This document shows, piece after piece, positions 1 through 9,245 of a DNA stretch of 64,000 nucleotides (position 1 is the first letter of the stretch; each line of letters begins with the position of its first letter). The notes beneath the pieces were generated by a model. It had not been told where the DNA came from, did not search any database, and saw only the letters and a program-made list of their open reading frames with translations. This DNA comes from Olivibacter sp. SDN3 (GTDB lineage Bacteria; Bacteroidota; Bacteroidia; Sphingobacteriales; Sphingobacteriaceae). Location of the stretch: contig NZ_CP060497.1 in the NCBI RefSeq assembly GCF_014334135.1, forward strand, positions 5,208,001 through 5,272,000, in the 5' to 3' direction. Both the position numbers and the translations under genes were made by a program.

Positions 1-83
1 GATTCATCTATCACTGGTGCCATTTTCTTATCGCAAGCCAGAATTATACATGCGGTAATAAGTAATAAAAGTTTGTTTTTCAT
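1..83 (-). CDS. Lipoprotein, N-terminal fragment (cut by window edge)
   Basis: Reading the minus strand from the ATG at 83-81 gives about 27 residues beginning MKNKLLLLITACIILAC, a lysine-rich start, a hydrophobic stretch and a lipobox-like IILAC with the acceptor Cys at residue 17. This is a signal peptidase II type signal, so the product is probably a lipoprotein of the outer or inner membrane. The frame stays open to the window edge and the rest of the protein is not visible, so no function can be given. The gene is divergent from the next gene at 239; the 155 bp between them show no clear site. Confidence 0.6.
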   Translation of the reverse strand, partial: MKNKLLLLITACIILACDKKMAPVIDE

Positions 84-238
84 AATGTAAGTTTCTTGGT
101 TTATGATTCTTTATTCCAAAAATAACCACAAATAGATGAGGAAGTTGTTAATACAATTCAAACAAAACGTTAACAGGCAATTAATTCAAAGAACAGCTGA
201 GCACAATAAGATATTTAAAAATCACATTTTCGGAACCG

Positions 239-811
239 ATGATCTGTATGATCAGAAAATTTAACATAATGGTAATATATCAGCACTATCGTATAATCGT
301 TTGTTTATTGTGGCTACTGCTATCGGCAGTTATCACTTTCGCTCAAGGCTATCGTCAATTAACAGAAAAAGATTTCCGTGGAACACCAGATAACAAAAAC
401 CCCTATCTATCCAACACCAAATTACGCATCGGCTACCGTTCTTCCACCGTACAGAAAGAAAACATCTTTCAGATAAAGTTTGAAGTATATTTAGATATCA
501 ACCAAAATGAATCATGGATAAAATTCGACAAAATTAACGATCAACGCACATTAACAGCTTTATTGAAACATGAACAAGGGCACTTCAAGTTAGGTGCCTT
601 GATGCAAAAAGAGCTTACCCAGAAATTAAACAATAAGAAATATACCAAACATTATAAACAGGAGGCCGCTACAATATTTGATCGTATTTCACAAAAATAC
701 GAGTTATTACAGCTCCAGTATGACCAAGAAACCCAACATATGATGGACCGCAATCAACAACGGCTATGGGATAAAAAATTAGACAGTTTGCTGTTTAAAA
801 CACTGCATTAA
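239..811 (+). CDS. Secreted HEQGH-motif protein, DUF922-like
   Basis: 190 residues. A hydrophobic segment at about 18-35 followed by Ala-Gln (VITFAQG) looks like a signal peptide, so the mature protein should be periplasmic or surface exposed. The motif HEQGH at residues 111-115, in the context LLKHEQGHFKLGA, resembles the HExxH-like zinc site of DUF922 proteins, a family predicted to be zinc proteases but poorly studied. The C-terminal half is rich in Lys, Gln and Glu and probably helical. In-frame ATGs at residues 4 and 11 are also possible starts; no strong ribosome binding site decides among them. The gene stands alone, 70 bp before the next gene. Family assignment is by motif only; protease activity is not shown. 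Confidence 0.6.
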   Translation: MICMIRKFNIMVIYQHYRIIVCLLWLLLSAVITFAQGYRQLTEKDFRGTPDNKNPYLSNTKLRIGYRSSTVQKENIFQIKFEVYLDINQNESWIKFDKINDQRTLTALLKHEQGHFKLGALMQKELTQKLNNKKYTKHYKQEAATIFDRISQKYELLQLQYDQETQHMMDRNQQRLWDKKLDSLLFKTLH

Positions 812-881
812 ATTCTCGACAACGAACTTTCATAAATAATATTAAGTTTTATAAATTTACAGTTTCAAACAAAGCTAGGAT

Positions 882-1622
882 ATGAAAAATATAATATTAA
901 TGCTAACCTCATGTTTGGCTACGCTTAGTGCCTTCAGTCAAACAGACTATAAGATTGAAAATATTACCATCAAACCTATTGAACATGCTACATTTGAAAT
1001 AAACTGGAAGGGTAAAACGTTTCTTTTTGACCCTAGCGTACCTGCAGAAAAATTACGTGATATACCTCCACCCCAGTTAATTTTCATCACCGATATACAT
1101 GGTGATCATCTCAATTTAACTACGTTGAAAGGTCTGAACCTTGATAAAGCTACCATAGTGGCATCACAGGCAGTAGCAGACTCTCTTCCCGCCGAGCTCT
1201 TAAACAAAACCCACGTACTCAACAACGGGCAAAGTATTAAGCTTGCAGACATTAACATTGAAGCCATACCTATGTACAATCTTCCAGAATCCGACAGCGC
1301 CTATCACGTCAAAGGTAGGGGAAACGGTTACGTATTAACTTTAGATAATCGTCGCATATATATAAGCGGAGATACGGAAGACACTCCTGAAATGCGTGAT
1401 CTGGAGAATATATGGATGGCTTTTATATGCATGAACCAGCCCTACACAATGAGTGTAGAGCAAGCTGCAGAAGCAGTGTTGGACTTCAGGCCGAAAATTG
1501 TCTTTCCATACCATTATCGTGGACAAGACGGAAAAAGCGATGTTAATCAATTTAAACAGTTAGTCAACCAAACAGATAGCACAATTACCGTCTACACACA
1601 CGATTGGTATAATGGTCAGTAA
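882..1622 (+). CDS. Secreted metallo-beta-lactamase-fold hydrolase (UlaG-like)
   Basis: 246 residues with a signal peptide at 1-19 (ending SAFS). The metal-binding motif of the metallo-beta-lactamase superfamily is present as TDIHGDHLN (His73, Asp75, His76), with later ligands in YISGDTEDTP and in FPYHYRG near the C-terminus. The short linear arrangement and the ISGDT motif match the COG2220 / UlaG-like branch of zinc-dependent hydrolases rather than true beta-lactamases. The first His of the usual HxHxDH is replaced (DIHGDH reads D-x-H-x-D-H). The substrate is unknown. It is transcribed alone, followed by about 115 bp before the fecR gene. Confidence in the fold is high, in any specific reaction low. 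Confidence 0.8.
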   Translation: MKNIILMLTSCLATLSAFSQTDYKIENITIKPIEHATFEINWKGKTFLFDPSVPAEKLRDIPPPQLIFITDIHGDHLNLTTLKGLNLDKATIVASQAVADSLPAELLNKTHVLNNGQSIKLADINIEAIPMYNLPESDSAYHVKGRGNGYVLTLDNRRIYISGDTEDTPEMRDLENIWMAFICMNQPYTMSVEQAAEAVLDFRPKIVFPYHYRGQDGKSDVNQFKQLVNQTDSTITVYTHDWYNGQ

Positions 1623-1691
1623 GGGAATAGCAATGCATGATATCGTCTGACAATTGATATCATGAGGTAGCATACTTTACGGAAAAAAATA

Positions 1692-1734
1692 AAAGAGGAG
1701 GGGTCTTTTTGCTTCTGCAAATTGTCTCCTCTTT
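1692..1734 (+). promoter_or_regulatory. Stem-loop immediately before the fecR start
   Basis: AAAGAGGAG (1692-1700) is perfectly complementary to CTCCTCTTT (1726-1734), giving a 9-bp stem. The enclosed 25 nt contain a second small hairpin, TTTGC-TTCT-GCAAA. The 3' arm ends two bases before the ATG at 1737, so folding would place the initiation region beside or inside the structure. It could control translation or end transcription early. No long U tract follows. Function is inferred only. Confidence 0.45.
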
Positions 1735-1736
1735 AT

Positions 1737-2906
1737 ATGAACCGAAAAGAAATTGACCAATTTTTAACTAAAGTTGCCGCAAATGAGCACTCTGACAAAG
1801 ATCTTGAACGCTTTAGGAAATGGTTGTCGTATACACCAAAACCGGAAGCCAATGATGCCTTAAATCGTTATATTGAGGTCGTTCAATTGACTGAAACTGT
1901 CGATACCGATAGACTATCACGCATTTCCCAAGAAATTGAACAGAAGTTGGATTGGAAACAGAAAAATGCAGCCAGACATCTGCCTCTGTTCATTAAAATC
2001 GCTGCTAGCGTACTGTTGATTATCTCAGGATATTATATCTTCCAGAATCAGTCTATCAATACCCAGAATACACAAAGTCATCTGTCTATACACCCAGGGA
2101 AAGAGCAAGCCACACTTATACTTGCCGATGGTTCAAAAATTGACCTTAATAAAGCCGCCGACGGCACTATTCAAGGCTCAACAAAGGAAGGAATCACTGG
2201 TTTCAGCAAAAAAGCAGGCCTCTTAAGTTATGAAGTTTCTAGACAATCTTCGGAAAAAAGACAGGTTCATACACTAGCGGTACCCCGCGGAGGTCAGTAC
2301 AAATTATTGTTGCCTGATGGTACTAAAATATGGTTGAATGCAGCTAGCACTTTATCTTTTCCAACAAGTTTTGCTGCCGACAAGCGCGAAGTTTTCTTAG
2401 ATGGCGAAGCCTATCTAGAAGTTGCACAGCATCCAACAGCTCCTTTTACCGTTAAAACTACCAAAGGCGAAGTTAACGTTTTAGGAACACATTTTAACAT
2501 TAGAGCATATGGTAGCGAGGAAAAGGCGACCACCACACTATTGGAAGGGTCTGTAAAAGTTTCAAATAAGTACCAAAGTGCACTATTGAAACCTGGGGAT
2601 CAAGCCACTCATAAGGAAAAAGAGGACATCATCCTACAGCAAGTTGAAACCACCTATGCCACTGCCTGGAAGAACGGCTATTTTATGTTCAATCAGCAGC
2701 CTATCACTGAGGTTATGGAACAGATTGCCCTTTGGTATGATATTGAGGTTTTTTACCGAGGAGAGAAACCAGTGAATAAAATATGGGGAACCACTTCACG
2801 ATCTGATAGTTTCAATGATGTTTTGAAGACATTACAAGCCTTGGGCAGTGTACAATTTAAAATAGAAGGGAGGAAAGTTTATGTAGAGAAAACAAACTTT
2901 AAGTAA
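1737..2906 (+). CDS. FecR-type anti-sigma factor of locus 1
   Basis: About 389 residues from the ATG at 1737; a TTG five codons upstream is also open but lies inside the stem-loop. The N-terminal cytoplasmic part (1-80) is the anti-sigma region, one transmembrane helix lies at about 81-102 (LPLFIKIAASVLLIISGYY), then a periplasmic FecR domain (about 175-275, with VPRGGQYKLLLPDGTKIWLN) and a C-terminal DUF4974 domain (about 315-385). FecR proteins relay a signal from the N-terminal domain of a SusC-type receptor to an ECF sigma factor; the adjacent susC has that domain. The gene lacks the usual sigma gene directly upstream: what precedes it is an unrelated hydrolase. The likely partner is the lone sigma gene at 10560, inferred from position only. 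Confidence 0.9.
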   Translation: MNRKEIDQFLTKVAANEHSDKDLERFRKWLSYTPKPEANDALNRYIEVVQLTETVDTDRLSRISQEIEQKLDWKQKNAARHLPLFIKIAASVLLIISGYYIFQNQSINTQNTQSHLSIHPGKEQATLILADGSKIDLNKAADGTIQGSTKEGITGFSKKAGLLSYEVSRQSSEKRQVHTLAVPRGGQYKLLLPDGTKIWLNAASTLSFPTSFAADKREVFLDGEAYLEVAQHPTAPFTVKTTKGEVNVLGTHFNIRAYGSEEKATTTLLEGSVKVSNKYQSALLKPGDQATHKEKEDIILQQVETTYATAWKNGYFMFNQQPITEVMEQIALWYDIEVFYRGEKPVNKIWGTTSRSDSFNDVLKTLQALGSVQFKIEGRKVYVEKTNFK

Positions 2907-2910
2907 ATAT

Positions 2911-2983
2911 CTAAGCCTCACTATAGATCTAGATGATCAGGCTTAGTCATTCAAAAAATATAGTAAAGCTAACCAAACAAACC
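2911..2983 (+). promoter_or_regulatory. susC leader: hairpin plus CTAACCA tract
   Basis: Between fecR and susC, CTAAGCCT (2911-2918) pairs with AGGCTTAG (2939-2946). It is followed by CTAACCAAACAAACC (2969-2983), about 26 nt before the susC ATG. The same order, a hairpin then a C/T-TAACCAA-like tract, precedes the second susC and the second sigma gene, which suggests a shared cis element for translation or attenuation. No T-run follows the stem, so it is not a standard terminator. Confidence 0.4.
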
Positions 2984-3009
2984 ATACTCATACACCAATA
3001 TGTAAATCT

Positions 3010-6000
3010 ATGAATTTACCTAATATTCTTACGCTATTAAAAAATAGCATTATATGTTATCGGCATGAACGAATGGTGATAAAAATGGTAATGTTAATAC
3101 TACTCACCTTTATCATACAGGCAAATGCTAAAAGTAGTGCTCAAACCATCACCATCCATAAGCCACTGATAACTGCTGAGCAATTTTTTCTTGAAATACA
3201 GAAACAAAGCCCTTACCACGTACTTTGTGATGCAACCGTATTGAAACAAATACCTGCACGTAAAGTTGATTTTGAAGACACACCTATTCTTGAGGCATTA
3301 AACGCTTATTTGGGAGATACACCGTATGGCCATCAACTGAATAGTAATAATACCATTATCATTAAAGAAAAACCATCACCTATAAAGCTTAACAATAAGC
3401 AACCTATTCAACAAGCCATAACAGGTAGGGTGTTAGACGATGCAGGAGAACCTCTGGTAGGGGTAACTGTTCGGGTAGATAACGGTCAAACAGTCACCAC
3501 TAATCAGCAGGGAGATTTCAGTATTACGATCAGCAATAACAGTAAGACCTTAACGTTTAGCTATCTTGGATACAAAGCACAACAAGTTTCAATCAATGGA
3601 AGAAGTGTAATCAATATAACACTTGACTTTGAGTCGTCTGATTTGGAAGAAGTGATTGTCGTAGGTTATGGCACCCAACTCCGCAAGGACGTTGTAGGTG
3701 CCGTTGATCAAGTTAGTTCAAGAGCGCTGGAAGGCCGGCCTGTAACCAACGTGACGCAAGCGTTACAGGGCGCCTCTCCAAGTTTAGTCATCCAGCAGCC
3801 AAATTCTGAGCCAGGTGGCGGGCTAAATCTCAATATTCGAGGAATCAGTACGTTAGGCAATAACAGTCCGCTCGTTGTGATAGACGGCATCGTTGGCGGT
3901 GATATTAATCTTTTGAATCCCGCTGATATTGCATCGGTGTCGGTATTAAAAGATGCAGGAAGCGCTGCCATTTACGGGTCTAGGGCAAACAACGGCGTTG
4001 TACTAATCACAACTAAACAAGGTAATAAGGACGGAAGAAACGTCCTAACTTACAACGGGCTGGCAGGGATCAATACTCCAAAAATGTTTTTCAACCCCGT
4101 TAGAGGTTATGAAAACGCTATTCTTCGTAACCAGTCGGCACTAAATGCCGGACTGCAGCCTGTATTCAGCCCTGAACAAATCAGAACATTTCAAAATGAT
4201 GGAGACGAAGAATGGTTCGTGAATAGCATCATTCAAAATGCTTGGCAACAGAATCATAACCTCAGTCTATCCGGAGGAAGTAGTAATTCTACGTATCACG
4301 TTTCCGCCGGCTTATTTGACCAGCGTAGTAATTTTGTAGGACCAGATTATGGGGCCAGACGCTACAATTTCCGCATCAATCTCAGTAACGACTATGGTCG
4401 TCTGAATTTATCTACACAGCTGGCTTACGCCCGTAATGACAATAAAGATCATTCGGGGTCTACACAAACACTGATGGTTGATGCCGCTAGAGTACCTGTT
4501 ATCTATCCCATTAAAGATGAACAAGGCCGCTATTTAACTAATGACGTATTATCAGAATTTAATCCTTTGGGTATACTTGAGCAAGGAGGATTCAGACAAT
4601 ATACAGACGACAACCTGTTTGGGAATATCCAAGCCACATTTCAGGTAAATGACTTTCTGAAATTAAGAGGTGTTTTTGGCGGTAGCCTAAAAGCAAACAA
4701 TCAATACGCCCGCACGATGCAAGTAGACTACTACCCATCAGGGGTCTCGGGCCCTGATCGCAATACGAACGATATTGCCTACAAAAGCTTGGAACTAAAC
4801 ACACAATTTATAGCAGAGTTTAGCAAACAGTTCCAACAACATAGTGTAAATGCTTTAGTTGGCGTATCAAATGAAAATTTCGGCAGCAGGCAATCCGCTA
4901 TATTCCGTCGTTATACAGATAATGAACTAGGGACACCCATTTCCGAAACCGTAATTAGTACCGATTCGGAAAATTCCAATCAGACCGCGACGGAAAATAG
5001 TTTGAACTCACTTTTTGGACGGGCCTCTTACTCTTATCTAGACCGCTATTACGCAGAATTCAATTTCCGTTACGACGGCTCTTCGAAATTCAGCAAAACC
5101 AACCGATGGGGATTTTTCCCATCGCTGTCAGCAGGTTATCGTTTAAGTAATGAATCATTTATGGAAGCCTATAGGGAACAATTTGGAGACATCAAATTAA
5201 GAGCATCTTATGGTATAGTAGGTAATCAGAACGTAGGTAATTTTCAATACCAAACCACCTATTTTACCTTTGAGAATGCTTACGGGTTCAACAATATAGG
5301 CGTTAGTGGCACAGGTTATAACTTTGCCAATCCCGATCTGCGCTGGGAAAGAGCTGCGACCTTTAACTTTGGTGCTGATTTAAGTTTCCTAAACAACAAG
5401 TTAACCGTATCGGCCGACTATTTCAGTAAAGTGACCCGTGATATTTTAGTCCCTCCACAAGTGCCTTTGGTTTTTGGCACAGGACTCCCAGATTTTAATG
5501 CCGGTAGAGTACGTAATCAGGGCTGGGAGCTTACTGTTTCCTATAACCACCAAGGTGAAAAGTTTGGTCATTTTATTACGGCAAACGTGGGTGACTCAAA
5601 AAATAAGGTGCTTTATTTTGAAGGAAATGAACGCCTAACAGGCGTTGAAGAACTCCAAATCTTGTTAAAAGAAGGCTTCCCTTTTAATTCCTATGTAGGT
5701 TTAAAAAGAGACGGTTACTTTCAGAATATTGACGAAATTGCCAATGCCGCGACCCCTCCCGGTCTCAATGTACAACCTGGCGATAATCGCTATGTAGATG
5801 TAAATGGCGACGGCGTTATCGACAATAATGACCTATTCGTATTTGGCAACCCATTTCCGCGCCTAAATTATGGTTTACAGTACAATGTCACTTTTAAGGG
5901 TTTTGACCTTAATGTGCTCCTACAGGGTGTAGGCAAGCGAACGATGATGGTACGGGGCGAATTGGTAGAACCTTTTCATTTCAACTACGGATTGACAATG

Positions 6001-6375
6001 TATGAACATCAACTGGATTATTGGACTCCCGTCAATCCAGACGCTCGTTACCCACAGCTTTCAGCGAACAACAGCAACTCAAACATTAATAATTTTCGCA
6101 GAGGATCTGATATGTACTTGTATAATGCTGCTTATCTCCGATTAAAAAACCTCCAGGTGGGCTATACGTTGCCCCAGGATGTGTCGAGAAAATTGGGTAT
6201 GCAAAAACTAAGAGCTTACCTGTCCGGACAAAATCTTTTCACGCTGTCTGGAATGAAGTTTCTCGATCCGGAAATCACCGAATTTAACAGCAGCATGGAC
6301 AATAGCGGCGCAAACAGTGGTCGTGCCTATCCTACCCTAATCTATTATGGTTTCGGTCTTGACATCACCTTTTAA
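3010..6375 (+). CDS. susC: SusC/RagA-type TonB-dependent receptor (locus 1)
   Basis: 1121 residues. A membrane signal at about 22-42 ends near ANAKSSAQ. It is followed by an STN (secretin/TonB N-terminal) domain at about 46-119, the signalling domain that contacts FecR; a carboxypeptidase-like regulatory domain at about 135-208; the SusC hallmark EEVIVVGYGTQ at 213-223; a plug domain to about 330; and a large beta-barrel ending in aromatic IYYGFGLDITF. SusC proteins form the outer-membrane channel beneath the SusD lid and take up oligosaccharides using TonB energy. Since the same operon holds a GH76 mannanase, alpha-1,6-linked manno-oligosaccharides are the likely cargo (inference). susD follows after 42 bp. 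Length and motifs are normal for the family. Confidence 0.97.
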   Translation: MNLPNILTLLKNSIICYRHERMVIKMVMLILLTFIIQANAKSSAQTITIHKPLITAEQFFLEIQKQSPYHVLCDATVLKQIPARKVDFEDTPILEALNAYLGDTPYGHQLNSNNTIIIKEKPSPIKLNNKQPIQQAITGRVLDDAGEPLVGVTVRVDNGQTVTTNQQGDFSITISNNSKTLTFSYLGYKAQQVSINGRSVINITLDFESSDLEEVIVVGYGTQLRKDVVGAVDQVSSRALEGRPVTNVTQALQGASPSLVIQQPNSEPGGGLNLNIRGISTLGNNSPLVVIDGIVGGDINLLNPADIASVSVLKDAGSAAIYGSRANNGVVLITTKQGNKDGRNVLTYNGLAGINTPKMFFNPVRGYENAILRNQSALNAGLQPVFSPEQIRTFQNDGDEEWFVNSIIQNAWQQNHNLSLSGGSSNSTYHVSAGLFDQRSNFVGPDYGARRYNFRINLSNDYGRLNLSTQLAYARNDNKDHSGSTQTLMVDAARVPVIYPIKDEQGRYLTNDVLSEFNPLGILEQGGFRQYTDDNLFGNIQATFQVNDFLKLRGVFGGSLKANNQYARTMQVDYYPSGVSGPDRNTNDIAYKSLELNTQFIAEFSKQFQQHSVNALVGVSNENFGSRQSAIFRRYTDNELGTPISETVISTDSENSNQTATENSLNSLFGRASYSYLDRYYAEFNFRYDGSSKFSKTNRWGFFPSLSAGYRLSNESFMEAYREQFGDIKLRASYGIVGNQNVGNFQYQTTYFTFENAYGFNNIGVSGTGYNFANPDLRWERAATFNFGADLSFLNNKLTVSADYFSKVTRDILVPPQVPLVFGTGLPDFNAGRVRNQGWELTVSYNHQGEKFGHFITANVGDSKNKVLYFEGNERLTGVEELQILLKEGFPFNSYVGLKRDGYFQNIDEIANAATPPGLNVQPGDNRYVDVNGDGVIDNNDLFVFGNPFPRLNYGLQYNVTFKGFDLNVLLQGVGKRTMMVRGELVEPFHFNYGLTMYEHQLDYWTPVNPDARYPQLSANNSNSNINNFRRGSDMYLYNAAYLRLKNLQVGYTLPQDVSRKLGMQKLRAYLSGQNLFTLSGMKFLDPEITEFNSSMDNSGANSGRAYPTLIYYGFGLDITF

Positions 6376-6417
6376 TGTTTATTTACCCATCATGAACGTA
6401 CACCAAAAAGAAGAACA

Positions 6418-8058
6418 ATGAAAGTGACAAAAACATATAAAACCGGAATAACGGCTCTTCTATTGCTTGCGGCTTTATCCGGATGCAAAAAGCTCGATTT
6501 GCTACCCGAAAATAGTTTTACAGAGCTTAACTACTGGACCTCAGAAGCCAAAGTCAATAGCATCCTAAATACTGCATATTCTCAGATGAGCAACAGCGAT
6601 TACTTTTTCTCAAATGAAGGGTTGTCTGACAATGCTTTTAGTGGTAGAGGTGATTTTAACGGTTCCACGTCTATTGCCGCAGGCACCTATGATCCTGCTT
6701 TAGGTCGGATAAAATCAGAATGGCAATTCCACTATGAAGGGATTAAAACCTGCAACCTGATAATTGAAAATATTGATCAGGTTCCTATGGATGAAGGCAT
6801 AAAAAATAGAATGCGGGCAGAAGCACGATTCATTCGTGCGCTGAAACATTTCCAATTGATGACTTGGTTCGGAGATATCCCTTTACTGAGAACGGACCCT
6901 ACACGAGAGGAAGCCTTGGAGGTAAGCAGAAGCCCTAAAGCGGAGGCATTAGATTTTATATTAGGGGAGTTGGAGGAGATAGTCCCGATGTTACCAACGA
7001 ATACGTCGTATGCGGACGCGGATAAAGGTCGGATTACCAGAGGGGCGGTCATTGCCCTTAAAGCAAGAGTTTATCTCTATGAAAACCGCTGGCAAGATGT
7101 GGCAACCACCTGTGAGCGGCTTATTCAGACCGATGAAAATGGAAGTTATCAACTTTTTCCGAACTACGAAGGGTTATTTTTGCCACAAAATCAAAATAAT
7201 AGTGAGGTCATTTTAGACATTCAATATGTGCCGGAATTTCGCGTTTGGACAAATATGTTTGATCTGGCACCCATATCGGTAGGCGCACGTTTAAACAATC
7301 TGGCACCAACCCAAGAATTGGTAGATAGCTATCGGATGCTCAATGGCAAGGCCATCAATGAAAATGAATCCGGGTATAATGAAGATGACCCCTATACTAA
7401 CCGGGATCCGAGAATGGCGTTCACCATCGTCCACCATCTTCACGAATGGAGAAGGCCTGATGGTTCTACCCAGACTATTTATACCAAACCAGGCAGCACC
7501 CCGACAGGAGCCAATTCATCCGATGAATACGCACCAGGTACCGTCAGCTCACCCACGGGTTATTACCTACGTAAATATTATGACCCTACACACGGCCCCA
7601 ATTTCAGGGCCGGATTGAATCTCATATTAATACGTTATGCTGATATCCTATTGATGTACGCAGAAGCAAGAAATGAGCTTGCTCAACTTAACCAGGACGA
7701 ATGGGATCAAAGTATCAGAGCGCTTCGTACGAGATCAGGTTTCACCGCCGAGGAAGCGCTCGCCTACCAACCGAATTGGACCCAAGAAGATATCCGTCAG
7801 ATCATCCGTAACGAGCGACGAGTTGAACTGGCTATGGAAGGCCTTCGGATTTTCGATATCCGTCGTTGGCAAACAGCCGAAGAAGTTTTAAACGGATGGG
7901 TACATGGTGCAAAGTTTGGCCCAACAAATGAAGACAATGGTTACATCAGAGCCAATTTCCGAACATTCGATCCCAATAGACATTATCTGTGGCCAATTCC
8001 ACGTGATGAGCGCAATTTGAACAATAATTTGACGCAAAACCCAGGATGGGAAAATTAA
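6418..8058 (+). CDS. susD: SusD/RagB-type glycan-binding lipoprotein (locus 1)
   Basis: 546 residues, with a lipoprotein signal ending LSGC (Cys23). The mature start LDLLPENSF resembles the LDxxP start typical of SusD proteins. N-terminal SusD-like and C-terminal RagB/SusD domains are recognisable, with the helical pattern MRAEARFIRALKHF and the late conserved segments YADILLMYAEARNELA and NERRVELAMEGLRIFDIRR. The protein sits on the cell surface and forms the substrate-capturing lid over the SusC channel. It lies 42 bp after susC and 28 bp before the susE-like gene, in one operon. Carbohydrate specificity cannot be read from sequence; the neighbouring GH76 suggests mannan. Confidence 0.97.
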   Translation: MKVTKTYKTGITALLLLAALSGCKKLDLLPENSFTELNYWTSEAKVNSILNTAYSQMSNSDYFFSNEGLSDNAFSGRGDFNGSTSIAAGTYDPALGRIKSEWQFHYEGIKTCNLIIENIDQVPMDEGIKNRMRAEARFIRALKHFQLMTWFGDIPLLRTDPTREEALEVSRSPKAEALDFILGELEEIVPMLPTNTSYADADKGRITRGAVIALKARVYLYENRWQDVATTCERLIQTDENGSYQLFPNYEGLFLPQNQNNSEVILDIQYVPEFRVWTNMFDLAPISVGARLNNLAPTQELVDSYRMLNGKAINENESGYNEDDPYTNRDPRMAFTIVHHLHEWRRPDGSTQTIYTKPGSTPTGANSSDEYAPGTVSSPTGYYLRKYYDPTHGPNFRAGLNLILIRYADILLMYAEARNELAQLNQDEWDQSIRALRTRSGFTAEEALAYQPNWTQEDIRQIIRNERRVELAMEGLRIFDIRRWQTAEEVLNGWVHGAKFGPTNEDNGYIRANFRTFDPNRHYLWPIPRDERNLNNNLTQNPGWEN

Positions 8059-8086
8059 CAATGTAAAATTTCAACCAATATAAGAT

Positions 8087-9217
8087 ATGAACCTATTTAT
8101 AAAACATCCGGCATACCTTTTAGCGATCTTAGCATTGCTTTTGACAGCCTGCAGTAAGGAAAAAAGCTTAAATACTGAAGTAAGTGAAGTAACAACACTC
8201 TTTGCTCCAAAAAATGATGCCTTTATTAAGCTTGGGCAAGGGAGTATTCAATTTGAGTGGGAAATGGCCCGTGCTGCAGATAATGGTTTGGTAATATACG
8301 AAGTGCTTTTTGATAGAGAAGATGGGGATTTCTCTGAGCCCTTATATAGTTCTCCTTCCGAAGGGAATGGTATGCAGCGAATACTCACGCTCGATCATGG
8401 TGTTATCAATCGTATTGCTGAAACCGCCGGCATTGGCCCCCTTGAAACAGGCGCTATTAAATGGAGCGTAGTATCCTCCAAAGGCGTCAATGTGCAGGCA
8501 CCCGTAGCCGTTCACACATTGGTTATAGAGCGTCCAGCGGGATTTACCTCGGTTCCCACTGAACTTTACCTCACCGGATCTGCCGCAGAAGGAGGAGGAA
8601 ATCTGGATAACGCTCCCGAATTCAAACAAATATCCAACGGCATATACGAAATATACACAAAATTAGGAGATGGAACTTACCAATTTATCGATGCCCAAAA
8701 TGAAAATGCCAACAGTTATTTTATTGACAATACAGGCATTATTCAGGCGGGGGGAGAAAACAGCCATGCAGGAGAGCACGTTTACCGTATCCGATTAAAC
8801 TTTAACAACGCAACCTCCTCTATGACAGAAATCACGAATGTCAGTTTATGGTTTGCTCCAGACGATAGATTTTGGTTCGACTTACCATATACACAAAATG
8901 GAACTTGGGAAATTAAAGGTGCAGACATTATATTTAAGCAAGAAGATTGGGGGCGAGACGAACGATATAAATTTAGATTCATGGTAAAAAATGCGACTGG
9001 AGAAGATTCCGAAGAATGGTATGGTAGTAGTAATGCTGATAATAGCAGACCTACAAGTAGTACGCCTGCGTCTTACTGGCACATGGTATTGGTAGACAAT
9101 GACAGGTGGCAAAATTGCTTTAAGTTTGACGGTGACGTCGATAATAGCAAAGCAGATATTAAGATAGACTTCAATTCAAGCGTAGAAGAGTACACACACC
9201 AGGTTACCAGTCAATAA
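8087..9217 (+). CDS. SusE/SusF-family surface glycan-binding lipoprotein
   Basis: 376 residues with a lipoprotein signal ending LLTAC (Cys22). The N-terminal third (about 35-145) has the SusE-type Ig-like pattern, for example FAPKNDAFIKLG, IQFEWEMA and AIKWSVV. The rest contains LYLTGSAAEGG, NGIYEIYTKLGDGTYQFID and a second, similar beta-sandwich with YKFRFMV and WYGSS, as in SusE/SusF starch-binding-module-like domains. These lipoproteins help hold polysaccharide at the cell surface. The gene lies between susD (28 bp) and the GH76 gene (28 bp), an arrangement common in Bacteroidota mannan loci. The family call rests on pattern and position; the ligand is inferred as mannan. Confidence 0.85.
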   Translation: MNLFIKHPAYLLAILALLLTACSKEKSLNTEVSEVTTLFAPKNDAFIKLGQGSIQFEWEMARAADNGLVIYEVLFDREDGDFSEPLYSSPSEGNGMQRILTLDHGVINRIAETAGIGPLETGAIKWSVVSSKGVNVQAPVAVHTLVIERPAGFTSVPTELYLTGSAAEGGGNLDNAPEFKQISNGIYEIYTKLGDGTYQFIDAQNENANSYFIDNTGIIQAGGENSHAGEHVYRIRLNFNNATSSMTEITNVSLWFAPDDRFWFDLPYTQNGTWEIKGADIIFKQEDWGRDERYKFRFMVKNATGEDSEEWYGSSNADNSRPTSSTPASYWHMVLVDNDRWQNCFKFDGDVDNSKADIKIDFNSSVEEYTHQVTSQ

Positions 9218-9245
9218 ATTAATCGTTTTACTTAATCATTCAATT

